A DNA stretch of 64,000 nt, from assembly GCA_024743255.1 (NCBI GenBank), contig JANSWY010000005.1, positions 62,001-126,000 of the forward strand, read 5' to 3'. Within the stretch, counting starts at the first letter, position 1. Each line of letters opens with the position of its first letter. The position numbers were made by a program, and so were the translations under genes. Source of the stretch: a bacterium (GTDB lineage Bacteria; Bacteroidota; Bacteroidia; Cytophagales; Cyclobacteriaceae). Under the pieces are notes generated by a model, which saw nothing but the letters and a program-made list of their open reading frames with translations, did no database searches and was not told where the DNA came from. Positions 45,667 to 58,352 of this stretch are shown here, in pieces.

Positions 45667-47733
45667 TTACTTGGGGTTATAAATACTTTCAGCTTCCTCC
45701 CTCACCTTCTCAATATCCAGCGTCATACTTTTCAACTCCTGACTTAGAAATAAAGGCATTTGATCATCAAAATGAGCAGAACCTTGGACATTAGAAGCAC
45801 CATACACATTTACAGTTTCAATTATAGGTAACCCATTTTCAGGATATCTGACCATCATAATATAGGATTCGCCCTGGATGGCCCGGTATCTTCCTTTCTT
45901 ATAAGGTGCAGATCTTATAGACGCAATTACATCATCTACTGCCTGCATCGGAAATTCTTTATCTCCCCTTACTAACAATTGAAATTCCCCCATTTCTACA
46001 TTTAGTCTTTTGAAATGCTTCATAAAGTAATCATGCGTCTTTGAAAGCGCTATTTCCAATTGCTGAATATTAGGTCTATAATAGCTTCGATAAGGAATTT
46101 CCAGTTCTTTCTGAAGAAAATAGTATACGATCGTTGCTTGAGCAGGCCCTACACTATTTGCAGCAGCAACCTTGTCCCAAGACTCAATGATAGCTTTAAC
46201 TTCTGCTGCCTTATCCGAAAACTTGTCACTACTTAAAGACCACAACCCATTTATATCAATTGGATAGACTAATGAGTCTGGAAGTGTAATGTCATATTTC
46301 ATTGTTTTAAAGTCATCATATGAAACATTATCATATTGGCCTATCAGGTTAAGCATTCGTGTACTTCGATTATTCTCCCATTGCAAATAACCCATTGTAG
46401 GATCATACTTATCGATTAAAGGATTGCTTCCATTTGTACTACTGGAAAAAGCTGAGTTATTCATGTTAAAAATGAAACCTGACTTTGGGTTTTCATTAGC
46501 GGGCAAGTCTTCAAAACTATGATAGCCATTAGGGAGTACTTCCTTAGTATTCCCAGGCACAATTTTTTGCCATTCATAACCTTTTGCTCTTTTTGGAATT
46601 TTACCATATCCTACATGGTAGATGTTACTTTCTTTATCTGCATATACAATATTGAATCCAGGAATTGAAACATCTGTCAATGCTGCTTTGAATTCATCGA
46701 AGCTCTGAGACTTATTCATTCTATACCACTGTTCGATTGCTCCAATATCTTCAAGGGTTGACATATGAAATGAATATGTTCCTTTGTCATTCTTGATGGT
46801 GGGACCAAACTTAGACCAAAGAATTTCTTTTTTAACACTCAATTTTAAACCCAGAGGAAGCTTAACCTTTAGTTTTGCATATGTGACTTCCAGATCTACC
46901 CATTCATCATCTAGTCTATATTGACTTGCATTAGAGGGATTTAATTCAAGGTTATAGACATCTATTTTATCTGGATAATTTACAGTGTGTGCCCAACCCA
47001 AATTTTCATTGGTCCCATGAAATATTACTGGTCCTCCCGGGAAAAGCCCTCCCATCATGTTCCATCCTTGCTCACTTACTAAATGGGCTTCATACCATGC
47101 TGAAGGTCCTTCAAGGGGCTGATGTGAGTTAATTGCGAGGTAAGTTAAGTCGTCAGATGTTCTTTCACTGGAAAGTGCAATAGCATTTGACCCGTTTCTA
47201 TTCACTGTTTTATCCAGCTTTTCTAAATCCCCAGTGACAAGGTGCTTTATCGTTTGATCGGCTCCTGAAATAACTGCCAATGATATCCCATATGCCTTAA
47301 GAACATCAATTTCGTTTATAGGAAATGCTTTTTTTAGCAATATTCTTTTCGGATTGTGTTCTGCAAATGCATTAATTCCAGCGGTGTAAGCCTTCACAAT
47401 CTCACGAAATTCCGGAGACATAGATTCATAATACGATCGAGCCAATTGGTCTAGTCTCAGCAAATGGACGACATAATCAACTCCTGCCCCATCCTTTCCT
47501 AAATGTTGACCAAGCATCTGTTTCCCTGATAATAAAGGCAACTGTATCGTTTCGAAATCATCTTCAGAATGTGCCCAAGCCAAGCCATATGCAACCTCAG
47601 CATCTGTAGGTGCATATATATGCGGAACACCCCACTTATCTCTTATAATCTCAATGTTATCTGGGTTAATCTGGCTTACAGCTTGAAATGCCATTAATAG
47701 AAGACCTAAGCAAACGTGAAGTTTTTTTATCAT
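45667..47733 (-). CDS. Penicillin acylase family (Ntn) hydrolase
   Basis: A 688-residue periplasmic precursor with signal peptide 1-21. The short alpha segment begins IEIIRDKWGVPHIYA, the family signature. Autoproteolysis is expected between Gly181 and Ser182 (NRNGSNAIAL), making Ser182 the N-terminal nucleophile of the beta chain. NENLGWAHTVNYPDKIDVYN follows, as in acyl-homoserine-lactone and penicillin acylases. It would cleave an amide bond of an acylated small molecule. The natural substrate is not predictable; quorum-signal degradation is one option. A 13-bp inverted repeat begins 2 nt upstream of its start codon. Confidence 0.9.
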   Translation of the reverse strand: MIKKLHVCLGLLLMAFQAVSQINPDNIEIIRDKWGVPHIYAPTDAEVAYGLAWAHSEDDFETIQLPLLSGKQMLGQHLGKDGAGVDYVVHLLRLDQLARSYYESMSPEFREIVKAYTAGINAFAEHNPKRILLKKAFPINEIDVLKAYGISLAVISGADQTIKHLVTGDLEKLDKTVNRNGSNAIALSSERTSDDLTYLAINSHQPLEGPSAWYEAHLVSEQGWNMMGGLFPGGPVIFHGTNENLGWAHTVNYPDKIDVYNLELNPSNASQYRLDDEWVDLEVTYAKLKVKLPLGLKLSVKKEILWSKFGPTIKNDKGTYSFHMSTLEDIGAIEQWYRMNKSQSFDEFKAALTDVSIPGFNIVYADKESNIYHVGYGKIPKRAKGYEWQKIVPGNTKEVLPNGYHSFEDLPANENPKSGFIFNMNNSAFSSSTNGSNPLIDKYDPTMGYLQWENNRSTRMLNLIGQYDNVSYDDFKTMKYDITLPDSLVYPIDINGLWSLSSDKFSDKAAEVKAIIESWDKVAAANSVGPAQATIVYYFLQKELEIPYRSYYRPNIQQLEIALSKTHDYFMKHFKRLNVEMGEFQLLVRGDKEFPMQAVDDVIASIRSAPYKKGRYRAIQGESYIMMVRYPENGLPIIETVNVYGASNVQGSAHFDDQMPLFLSQELKSMTLDIEKVREEAESIYNPK

Positions 47734-47735
47734 GA

Positions 47736-47794
47736 ATTCAAACTAAACTTAAATATGTAAAAGTACAACTGTTAAATACCTGTTTAGTTTGAAT
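47736..47794 (-). promoter_or_regulatory. 13-bp perfect inverted repeat at the acylase start
   Basis: ATTCAAACTAAAC (47736-47748) and GTTTAGTTTGAAT (47782-47794) are perfect inverted copies with 33 bp between them. One arm is 2 nt from the acylase start codon. As RNA it would form a long leader hairpin covering the ribosome-binding region; as DNA it could bind two regulator molecules. Confidence 0.55.
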
Positions 47795-48007
47795 CAGACT
47801 GTTGTTGCAAGGTGTAAGTCAACCGAGTACACATTCATATAGATTTTAAGGTTACGTATATGCCGAAATACGCATGCCTATTACCAATTAAATAATCGAG
47901 TCACTTTTTCGTAGAAACAATAAAATCATTTCTTTAGGAAACATTTATCAGGATAAGAACCAAGATTTTATTAAATTTTGGAGTGTAAGACATATTAACC
48001 CGGATCC

Positions 48008-48796
48008 ATGAAGATATTACTATCGACAAATTTTGATGAATCAAGTAAAAATGCATTTCAATACACAAAGGAGTTGCTTAAAGTTTCCCCTTTCAGTGAT
48101 GCCAGTCTGTTTCTAGTACATGCCCATCACAATAAGACTGACTTTACAATTGAAGATGCAACAGCGAAGCTTGATAAGGAATTTGCTGATGTAAAGAACA
48201 TTCATGAGAACTCTGATAAATACATTCATAAGGGTTCTATCAGACATGTGATCAACTCTTTCGTTGATATCAACAACATTGATTTAGTAATCATGGGTAG
48301 CAGAGAAAAAGACCCTGGAGCTGAAGGTGCAATGTTATCAAATGCGATGGAGGTTGCTAGTCATGCTAATTGCTCGGTACTGATAATTCCTGAAAATCTT
48401 GAAATAACCGGGGGTCCTTCAGTCATAGCCTTTGGTTCAGATTTCAATAAAATGGATGTTCCAAGAGAGGCTTTACAAGTGCTTAAGAATTTGCTAAAGG
48501 CCTATGATGCTACATTAAAGGTCTTCCATGTTTACCCTGAAGGAGACCTGGATGTTCTAAAAAGTGAGTTAGAAGCAAACGTAAGCAAAAATTTCATTGA
48601 GAAGTCAAAGCATGAATACCACCCTGTAGTAAACCATGAGACCATTGAAGGAATTCGATTATTCCTGGAGCAGGAAAAGCCAGATATTCTTACTGTCATC
48701 CCACGAAAACATAAATCCATGGATGAACTTTACAATCCTAGTGTTACGAAAAACATGTCACATGATGTGAAGTTGCCGCTTTTAGTACTTAGATAA
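48008..48796 (+). CDS. Universal stress protein, tandem UspA domains
   Basis: 262 residues made of two UspA-like alpha/beta domains: about 1-132 (ending SVLIIPE) and 138-262 (ending LPLLVLR). The usual ATP-binding pattern G-x2-G-x9-G-S/T is not intact in either half (first half GSREKDPGAEGAM), so it is probably of the non-ATP-binding type. It lies 77 nt upstream of the hemolysin III gene on the same strand, close to a second, convergent Usp gene. This points to a small stress or energy-limitation cluster. Confidence 0.87.
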   Translation: MKILLSTNFDESSKNAFQYTKELLKVSPFSDASLFLVHAHHNKTDFTIEDATAKLDKEFADVKNIHENSDKYIHKGSIRHVINSFVDINNIDLVIMGSREKDPGAEGAMLSNAMEVASHANCSVLIIPENLEITGGPSVIAFGSDFNKMDVPREALQVLKNLLKAYDATLKVFHVYPEGDLDVLKSELEANVSKNFIEKSKHEYHPVVNHETIEGIRLFLEQEKPDILTVIPRKHKSMDELYNPSVTKNMSHDVKLPLLVLR

Positions 48797-48873
48797 TTTT
48801 CATCACTTTTATGAACATATTGGTGGTGTAATTTCGTTAACACATAGAAGTTGTTTACGAAGAATACCTAAGC

Positions 48874-49512
48874 ATGAAACCTATTACGTATTATTCAAGG
48901 AAAGAAGAGTTGTGGAATGTTCTCACCCACCTATTGGGATTATTACTGAGCATTGCTGGCCTTGTCCTCTTGATTGTATTTTCTAGTATCTATGGAAATG
49001 CCTGGCACATTGTAAGTTTTTCAATTTTTGGTTCAAGCATGGTCATTCTTTATCTGGCATCTAGTCTTTACCACATGGCCAAGAACAAAAAGATCAGAAG
49101 GAAACTCAACATTTTTGATCATGCAGCTATTTTTGTATTAATAGCTGGTACATATACTCCTTTTTGCTTGGTAACCTTAAATGGACCTATGGGATGGACT
49201 CTTTTTGGGATTACCTGGGGTCTGGCGATTGCTGGAATTGTATTAAAACTTTTCTTTACCGGAAAGTACGATTTGCTGTCAACTATTGGATATGTAGTAT
49301 TAGGTTGGATTGCAGTAATAGCTGGTAAGCCCTTACTTGAGAACCTAGATACGGCAGCATTGATTTTGTTATTGACTGGTGGGGTATTCTATTCAATTGG
49401 GGCATTGTTCTATGCTACCAAAAAAATAAAGTACAACCACGCTATATTTCACGTGTTTGTACTTTTTGGTACTATTAGCCATTTCTTTACCGTCTTCTAC
49501 TTTTTGCTTTGA
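48874..49512 (+). CDS. Hemolysin III / PAQR-family membrane protein
   Basis: 212 residues with about seven hydrophobic helices. Conserved family positions are present: SRKEELWNVLTHLLG at the start, SSLYHM with the His near residue 68, NIFDHAAIF, and the final HAIFHVFVLFGTISHFF with paired histidines. These form the metal site of the adiponectin-receptor (PAQR) superfamily. The role in bacteria is not settled; despite the name it need not be a toxin. The 3' end overlaps the convergent Usp gene by 16 nt. Confidence 0.9.
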   Translation: MKPITYYSRKEELWNVLTHLLGLLLSIAGLVLLIVFSSIYGNAWHIVSFSIFGSSMVILYLASSLYHMAKNKKIRRKLNIFDHAAIFVLIAGTYTPFCLVTLNGPMGWTLFGITWGLAIAGIVLKLFFTGKYDLLSTIGYVVLGWIAVIAGKPLLENLDTAALILLLTGGVFYSIGALFYATKKIKYNHAIFHVFVLFGTISHFFTVFYFLL

Positions 49513-50366
49513 TGCAGCCTTCTTTGATTTAATGACAACAGTGGAAGGTCAATGGTTTTGCTAAGGTGTGATGCAAATGACAATTGTGTAAATCTAAATA
49601 TACCAGTTCTGGCATCAGAAATAAGTGCAACCATATCAGCATTCACGTGTGAAGCATAATATTCTAATCCTTCTTCATCACTAGGATTTTGAAGTATAGA
49701 AACTTCGTAATTTTTAAGTCCAATTTTCCTCGCAAATGCATCCAGTGACATGGCCAAAGTAGGTTGGCCCGGCTCAGAATCTCTGACTACATTTACTAAA
49801 TGAACACGTGCACCAAATGATTCAAAAATATCTTTTAATACAGGATATACTTCTTCTTCATACTCTTCATCAACTAAATCTACACCTAATACAATTTCCT
49901 TAATTGGCGTTTGTTCAATTGGTCCTTTGATGGAAACAATAGGAACTCCAACAGTTTCAATTAGCTGCTCTGTATGATTACCACTAAAGTATTCTTGAAT
50001 ACTTTCCTCTCCTGTTGTTCCAATTACTATTAAATCAATATCAAAGAAATCAACATATTTCTTTGTTCCTTTCAGGAATCCGTTTCCATATATGTCGGCA
50101 CTAATAGGTACTGCCTTAGTGGATTTATCAGCGATCCTTTCTAATTTATACTTATTGGATTGCATCAACTGAATGTTGTATAATGTCTCTTCAGTGGTAT
50201 CTACTATCTGGGTATCACCTGTTACGAGTGTTACTTCCTCTGTTGGGATATCTACAAAGTGAACAACTTGAACAGAGCCCCCAATTTGTTTCGCAATGAA
50301 TATTGCATAATCTACAGCTTGCTCAGAGAGCTTACTAAAATCGGTAGGTACTAGTATTCTTTTCAT
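49497..50366 (-). CDS. Universal stress protein, tandem UspA domains
   Basis: 289 residues with two UspA domains. The first (about 1-147, starting KRILVPTDFSKLSEQAVDYA) keeps most of the nucleotide-binding loop: GTTG, nine residues, then GN, where the last Ser/Thr is Asn. The second (about 155-280) is more diverged (VLGVDLVDEEYEEE). It is a cytoplasmic stress protein. It is convergent with, and overlaps by 16 nt, the hemolysin III gene, and divergent from the small cupin-like gene at 50533. Confidence 0.88.
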   Translation of the reverse strand: MKRILVPTDFSKLSEQAVDYAIFIAKQIGGSVQVVHFVDIPTEEVTLVTGDTQIVDTTEETLYNIQLMQSNKYKLERIADKSTKAVPISADIYGNGFLKGTKKYVDFFDIDLIVIGTTGEESIQEYFSGNHTEQLIETVGVPIVSIKGPIEQTPIKEIVLGVDLVDEEYEEEVYPVLKDIFESFGARVHLVNVVRDSEPGQPTLAMSLDAFARKIGLKNYEVSILQNPSDEEGLEYYASHVNADMVALISDARTGIFRFTQLSFASHLSKTIDLPLLSLNQRRLHQSKK

Positions 50367-50532
50367 GGGTCTGTGGGTTAATTCTTACTTATAACTCAGT
50401 AATTGCACTGTATCCACAAGATAGAAATAGGTTGTGCGTTAGCTATTGATTATTGCCACCTAACATTTATGACTTATATCATCTTCTCAAAAGAAATAGT
50501 TTAGCAATTTGCACATGGTTAAATAAAGAATA

Positions 50533-50925
50533 ATGAGCGCACTATTAATTCAAAACTTAGATCAATTTCTGGATTCATTGAACTATATAGAAACCGGAAT
50601 TTTCACATATGAAGAAATTATGGAGTCAGCAGAAATTAGTGCTGATGATTTGAAAGAGGATCAAATAAGCTGGTCACCTTCCCATGTCACACAAAACAAA
50701 ATTCAGTCTAATGGTGATTGTGATGTTGTGGTGAGAGGTTGGGAAGCTAATCAGGAGATCGAATTACCTGGTGATCCCAGAGAGTTAATTTATGTAATTG
50801 AAGGAGACATTACAACCAATGGAAATGTATCAACTGGCCAAGGTTTGGTAACTGAAATCAACACATCAACCAAGATAACTAATTCCAATAAAAGAGGGAT
50901 TACTCTCCATCTTGTTATCAAATAG
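50533..50925 (+). CDS. Small cupin-like protein of unknown function
   Basis: 130 residues, no signal peptide. The middle (DVVVRGWEANQEIELPGDPR, then ELIYVIEGDI) has the strand and turn pattern of a cupin barrel, but the metal-binding histidines are absent. The N-terminal 50 residues are helical and acidic. I do not recognise the family. The neighbours are stress genes, so a role in stress sensing is possible. A hairpin (50940-50982) follows its stop. Confidence 0.6.
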   Translation: MSALLIQNLDQFLDSLNYIETGIFTYEEIMESAEISADDLKEDQISWSPSHVTQNKIQSNGDCDVVVRGWEANQEIELPGDPRELIYVIEGDITTNGNVSTGQGLVTEINTSTKITNSNKRGITLHLVIK

Positions 50926-50939
50926 AATTATGAAAATTT

Positions 50940-50982
50940 GGAGCTAGTTTCTTAGAATTCATTTTCTTTGAAGAAAAGCTCC
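50940..50982 (+). terminator. Bulged hairpin between the cupin-like and LytTR genes
   Basis: GGAGCT, a two-base bulge (AG), and TTTCTT pair with AAGAAA and AGCTCC across a 17-nt loop, giving a 12-bp stem. It begins 14 nt after the stop of the cupin-like gene. There is no T-run after it, so it may be a weak terminator or a leader structure for the LytTR gene. Confidence 0.5.
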
Positions 50983-51052
50983 AGATATTTCAAAACTTAA
51001 AACATATCTACAAGAAGAGGTTGAAATATTAGACCGACGGGAAAGGCTAATT

Positions 51053-51832
51053 TTGGCCATTTTAGCAGGGCTATTTGTTTCCTCCTTTTTGTTATTCTTC
51101 CAGCCTTTCGGGGTAAACAATTACGATCCCACCGAAACCATCAGATCCCAATTCTTCTGGAGTATGATGGGAATGGGGTTACTAATCACTGTGTTGATAC
51201 TTACTAGCGAATTTGTAATATTCCCATTTGTAGTCAAAGTATACTCCCGTTGGGCGATTTATATGTGGACTCTGTGGTCAGTTGTCTGGTTAAGCACTGG
51301 GATATTCTTTTACTACAACTTCCTTGGAAACTGGCATGACTTCATCCTTTCAAGCTATTTTGAATTTATCGGAAATATCGGTTCCATGTCAATAATCCCG
51401 ATTGTTGGAATTTACTTTTACCTTAGAATAAAAGGGTTAAAACAAACGCTTAATCAAGATTACAAAAGTCCTGAACCAAATTCGCAGAATACGATTATCA
51501 ACATTACAGCAGAAAACGGAAAGGATAAACTTTCTCTCCCACTTGCAAACATGGTCTATCTTGAAGCAGAAGATAATTATGTGGCAATCCATCATTTGAA
51601 GGATGATAAACTAGTCAAAACATTGATTAGGAAAAGTTTAAAAAGTGTCCAGGAGGAAAAACTCAATCCACAGTTGTTTAGATGTCATAGGTCATATATG
51701 ATAAATCTAATACACCTTCAACACCTTCAGGGAAACAAGAATAAACTGAATGTTCAATTAGCTTATGTGGACACTCCAATTGCTGTATCCCGACAATACA
51801 TTGAGGAGTTGCTTTCGATTACATCCGGATAG
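51053..51832 (+). CDS. Membrane-anchored LytTR transcription regulator
   Basis: 259 residues from a TTG at 51053, with an SD-like GGGAAAGG at 51039-51046. About four membrane helices occupy residues 1-125, the first with the FFQPFG motif seen in this family. The LytTR DNA-binding domain is at about 155-255 (MVYLEAEDNYVAIHH, FRCHRSYMINLIHL). There is no receiver domain, so it senses at the membrane without a kinase. The frame stays open upstream to 50972 and encodes a plausible amphipathic segment (LQEEVEILDRRERL), but contains no ATG or GTG. Relatives normally have such an N-terminal tail, so translation may begin earlier at a rare codon such as ATT at 50987. The start is unresolved. Confidence 0.85.
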   Translation: MAILAGLFVSSFLLFFQPFGVNNYDPTETIRSQFFWSMMGMGLLITVLILTSEFVIFPFVVKVYSRWAIYMWTLWSVVWLSTGIFFYYNFLGNWHDFILSSYFEFIGNIGSMSIIPIVGIYFYLRIKGLKQTLNQDYKSPEPNSQNTIINITAENGKDKLSLPLANMVYLEAEDNYVAIHHLKDDKLVKTLIRKSLKSVQEEKLNPQLFRCHRSYMINLIHLQHLQGNKNKLNVQLAYVDTPIAVSRQYIEELLSITSG

Positions 51833-51938
51833 CCTCTTTACCATTTATCCCAAATAGCTAAACTTCACCCCAAATCATCCTTTTCAAGCAACGAATGTGG
51901 TTTTGATTCGATCATATTAGCAAAAAAAACTCAAAACT

Positions 51939-55791
<3,853 letters not shown>

Positions 55792-55861
55792 GGTAATGAG
55801 TTTGTAACCTTGAGCTATCGAATTTAATGTAATTTCGCAGCAAACTAAAAAATTCCTGCAA

Positions 55862-58348
55862 TTGGCCTTTGACCCATACGCTATTGACCTTCCGGTAAAA
55901 GAGATCATTCCGGAGACACTTGAAAAACTAAGCAATGATAACACCCTGATTATCAATGCTCCGGCAGGTGCTGGTAAAAGTACACTTCTTCCTCTGGCAC
56001 TACTAGATGCAGATTGGGTTCAAGGTAAGAAGATTCTGATGCTGGAGCCACGAAGATTAGCTGCAAAATCGATTGCTTCAAGAATGGCACATTTCCTGGG
56101 AGAAAAGTTGGGCGAGACAATTGGTTACAGGATTAGATTTGAAAACAGAACATCTGAGAATACTAAGATAGAAGTCCTAACAGAAGGAATTCTTACTAGA
56201 ATGATTCAGAGTGACAATGCACTGGAAGATGTAGCAATGGTAATTTTTGATGAATTCCATGAAAGAAGCATTCATGCCGATGTTGCTCTAGCTCTTTGCA
56301 GGGAATCACAGCAGGTGCTTAGACCAGATCTGAAGATAATGATCATGTCTGCAACACTGGATATGCCAGTTTTGAAAACTTTATTAAAATCCGATTCCGT
56401 AACCAGTGAAGGTAGAATGTTTCCGGTAGACATAAAGTATGAAGGAGATACAGATGAGTTTTCGATTGTAGAGCAGACTTGTTCGGTAGTCAAGAAGGCA
56501 GCAAAACACAATGAGGGTGATATTCTTGTCTTCCTGCCTGGTCAGGGTGAAATATTAAGATGTCAGGATAATCTCAGAAAGGATTTAAGAGATTTTGTAA
56601 TTGTACCTCTTTACGGTTCTCTTCCAATGAACAAGCAACATGCTGCTATTTTTCCAAATCGTGATGGCAAGAGGAAAGTTGTGCTTGCCACTTCTATTGC
56701 AGAAACAAGTTTAACAATTGAGGGTATAAAGGTTGTCGTTGATTCTGGTTTTGGGAGAACCCAAAAATTTGATCCAAGGTCTGGGTTGTCAAGACTACAA
56801 ACCATACGAATCAGTCAGGATGCTGCGGATCAACGTGCAGGAAGGGCTGGAAGATTGAGTCCAGGTGTTTGCTATAGGATGTGGTCTGAAGTTACTCATG
56901 GAAGGCTGGAACCACATTTATTACCAGAAATATTACAAGCTGATTTGAGTTCTTTAATGCTGGATATGGCACAATGGGGAGTTACTGATATTCAACAATT
57001 GACTTGGCTGACTACTCCTCCTAAAGGAGCTGTTGCTCAAGCCAGGGACATGTTACATGATCTGGAAGCACTTAAAAATGGTAAGATCACTCCTCATGGA
57101 GAAAACATGGCTAAGCTACCTTGTCATCCCAGAATAGCCCATATGCTTCTCATGGCAGAAGACTCTGATCATTTAGCTTTAGCTTCAGATATTGCTGCAT
57201 TTTTGGAAGAACGAGATCCACTTGGAAGGGAGGCTGGAATTGATATTAATACAAGAATTGAGGCGCTGAGAAGATTCCGAGATGAACAAAGAAAAGGTGG
57301 AAGAATGGAAAAGATTAAACAAGTCGCGGCTTCCTACCGACAGCTTTTTGATGAAGAAGAGGATAATTCTGCAATAGATTCTTTTGAGACTGGAATGCTT
57401 TTGACACATGCTTATCCGGAAAGAATAGCACATGCGAGACCTGGAAATAATGCTCAATTTCAATTATCTAATGGTAAGTTGGCTATGGCTGGTCATAAGG
57501 ATGATTTAGCCCATGAAGCCTGGTTGGCAATAGCTCATATGGATGCAAGAGATGGAATGGGAAAGATCTTTATGGCTTCTCCATTGAATCCCAGAGACCT
57601 GATGCCATTGGTGAAGGAAGAAGAGGTCGTTAAATGGGATACTGAAGATGGTGGTCTGGTAGCTTCTCTTGATCTGAGAATTGGTAATATTGTCCTTCAA
57701 TCTAAACCCTTGCCAGAGGCTGATGAATCATTTAAAATCCAAGCTATATGTGAGGCTATTCAAAAAGAAGGTCAACAACTTCTCGATTTCAATGAACAAG
57801 TAACTCAGTGGCAAAACAGAGTTTTATCTCTTAGAAAATGGCACCCAGGAAGTGATTGGCCAGATGTTTCAACCACTACCCTACTGTTGACAAATGAAGA
57901 ATGGTTAAGTCCATACTTAAATGATATAAGCAAACCACATCAATTAAAGAAGATTAACCTTTTAGAGGTAATTCATCATAGCCTTTCATTCGAGCAACAG
58001 GGTTTGCTGGACAAACTTGCTCCTGCTAAACTTGAAGTCCCGAGTGGGTCAAACATTAAACTTATGTATCGCGAGGATGGAATGCCTCCAGTACTTGCAG
58101 TTAGAATTCAGGAGATATTCGGGATGAAGGAAACGCCTAAAGTGAATGAAGGTAAAACTCCAATTCTTTTACATCTACTATCACCAGGCTTCAAGCCAGT
58201 TCAGGTGACTGATGACTTAGAGAGCTTTTGGTCCAACACTTATTTTGAAGTAAGAAAAGAATTAAAGAGAAGGTACCCAAAACATGTTTGGCCAGATGAT
58301 CCTGTAAATGAACCAGCAATCAGAGGGGTCAAAAGGAAGCCTAAATAG
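55862..58348 (+). CDS. hrpB: ATP-dependent helicase HrpB
   Basis: An 828-residue DEAH-type helicase starting at a TTG; the first residues (FDPYAIDLPVKEIIP) match where the family begins and no better start lies upstream. Motif I is APAGAGKST (Lys39), motif II FDEFHERSIH, motif III SATLDM, and motif VI QRAGRAGRLSPG. The long C-terminal part with the HrpB-specific domain is present to the end (ELKRRYPKHVWPDDP). Its cellular role is poorly defined; it probably acts on RNA. It stands between two TPR-LuxR-type regulators on the opposite strand. Confidence 0.95.
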   Translation: MAFDPYAIDLPVKEIIPETLEKLSNDNTLIINAPAGAGKSTLLPLALLDADWVQGKKILMLEPRRLAAKSIASRMAHFLGEKLGETIGYRIRFENRTSENTKIEVLTEGILTRMIQSDNALEDVAMVIFDEFHERSIHADVALALCRESQQVLRPDLKIMIMSATLDMPVLKTLLKSDSVTSEGRMFPVDIKYEGDTDEFSIVEQTCSVVKKAAKHNEGDILVFLPGQGEILRCQDNLRKDLRDFVIVPLYGSLPMNKQHAAIFPNRDGKRKVVLATSIAETSLTIEGIKVVVDSGFGRTQKFDPRSGLSRLQTIRISQDAADQRAGRAGRLSPGVCYRMWSEVTHGRLEPHLLPEILQADLSSLMLDMAQWGVTDIQQLTWLTTPPKGAVAQARDMLHDLEALKNGKITPHGENMAKLPCHPRIAHMLLMAEDSDHLALASDIAAFLEERDPLGREAGIDINTRIEALRRFRDEQRKGGRMEKIKQVAASYRQLFDEEEDNSAIDSFETGMLLTHAYPERIAHARPGNNAQFQLSNGKLAMAGHKDDLAHEAWLAIAHMDARDGMGKIFMASPLNPRDLMPLVKEEEVVKWDTEDGGLVASLDLRIGNIVLQSKPLPEADESFKIQAICEAIQKEGQQLLDFNEQVTQWQNRVLSLRKWHPGSDWPDVSTTTLLLTNEEWLSPYLNDISKPHQLKKINLLEVIHHSLSFEQQGLLDKLAPAKLEVPSGSNIKLMYREDGMPPVLAVRIQEIFGMKETPKVNEGKTPILLHLLSPGFKPVQVTDDLESFWSNTYFEVRKELKRRYPKHVWPDDPVNEPAIRGVKRKPK

Positions 58349-58352
58349 TATA

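Noticed and set aside
47734-48007. Possible small RNA or tRNA in the 274-bp region
   Set aside because: Apart from the inverted repeat, I saw no cloverleaf, no promoter box and no terminator pair.
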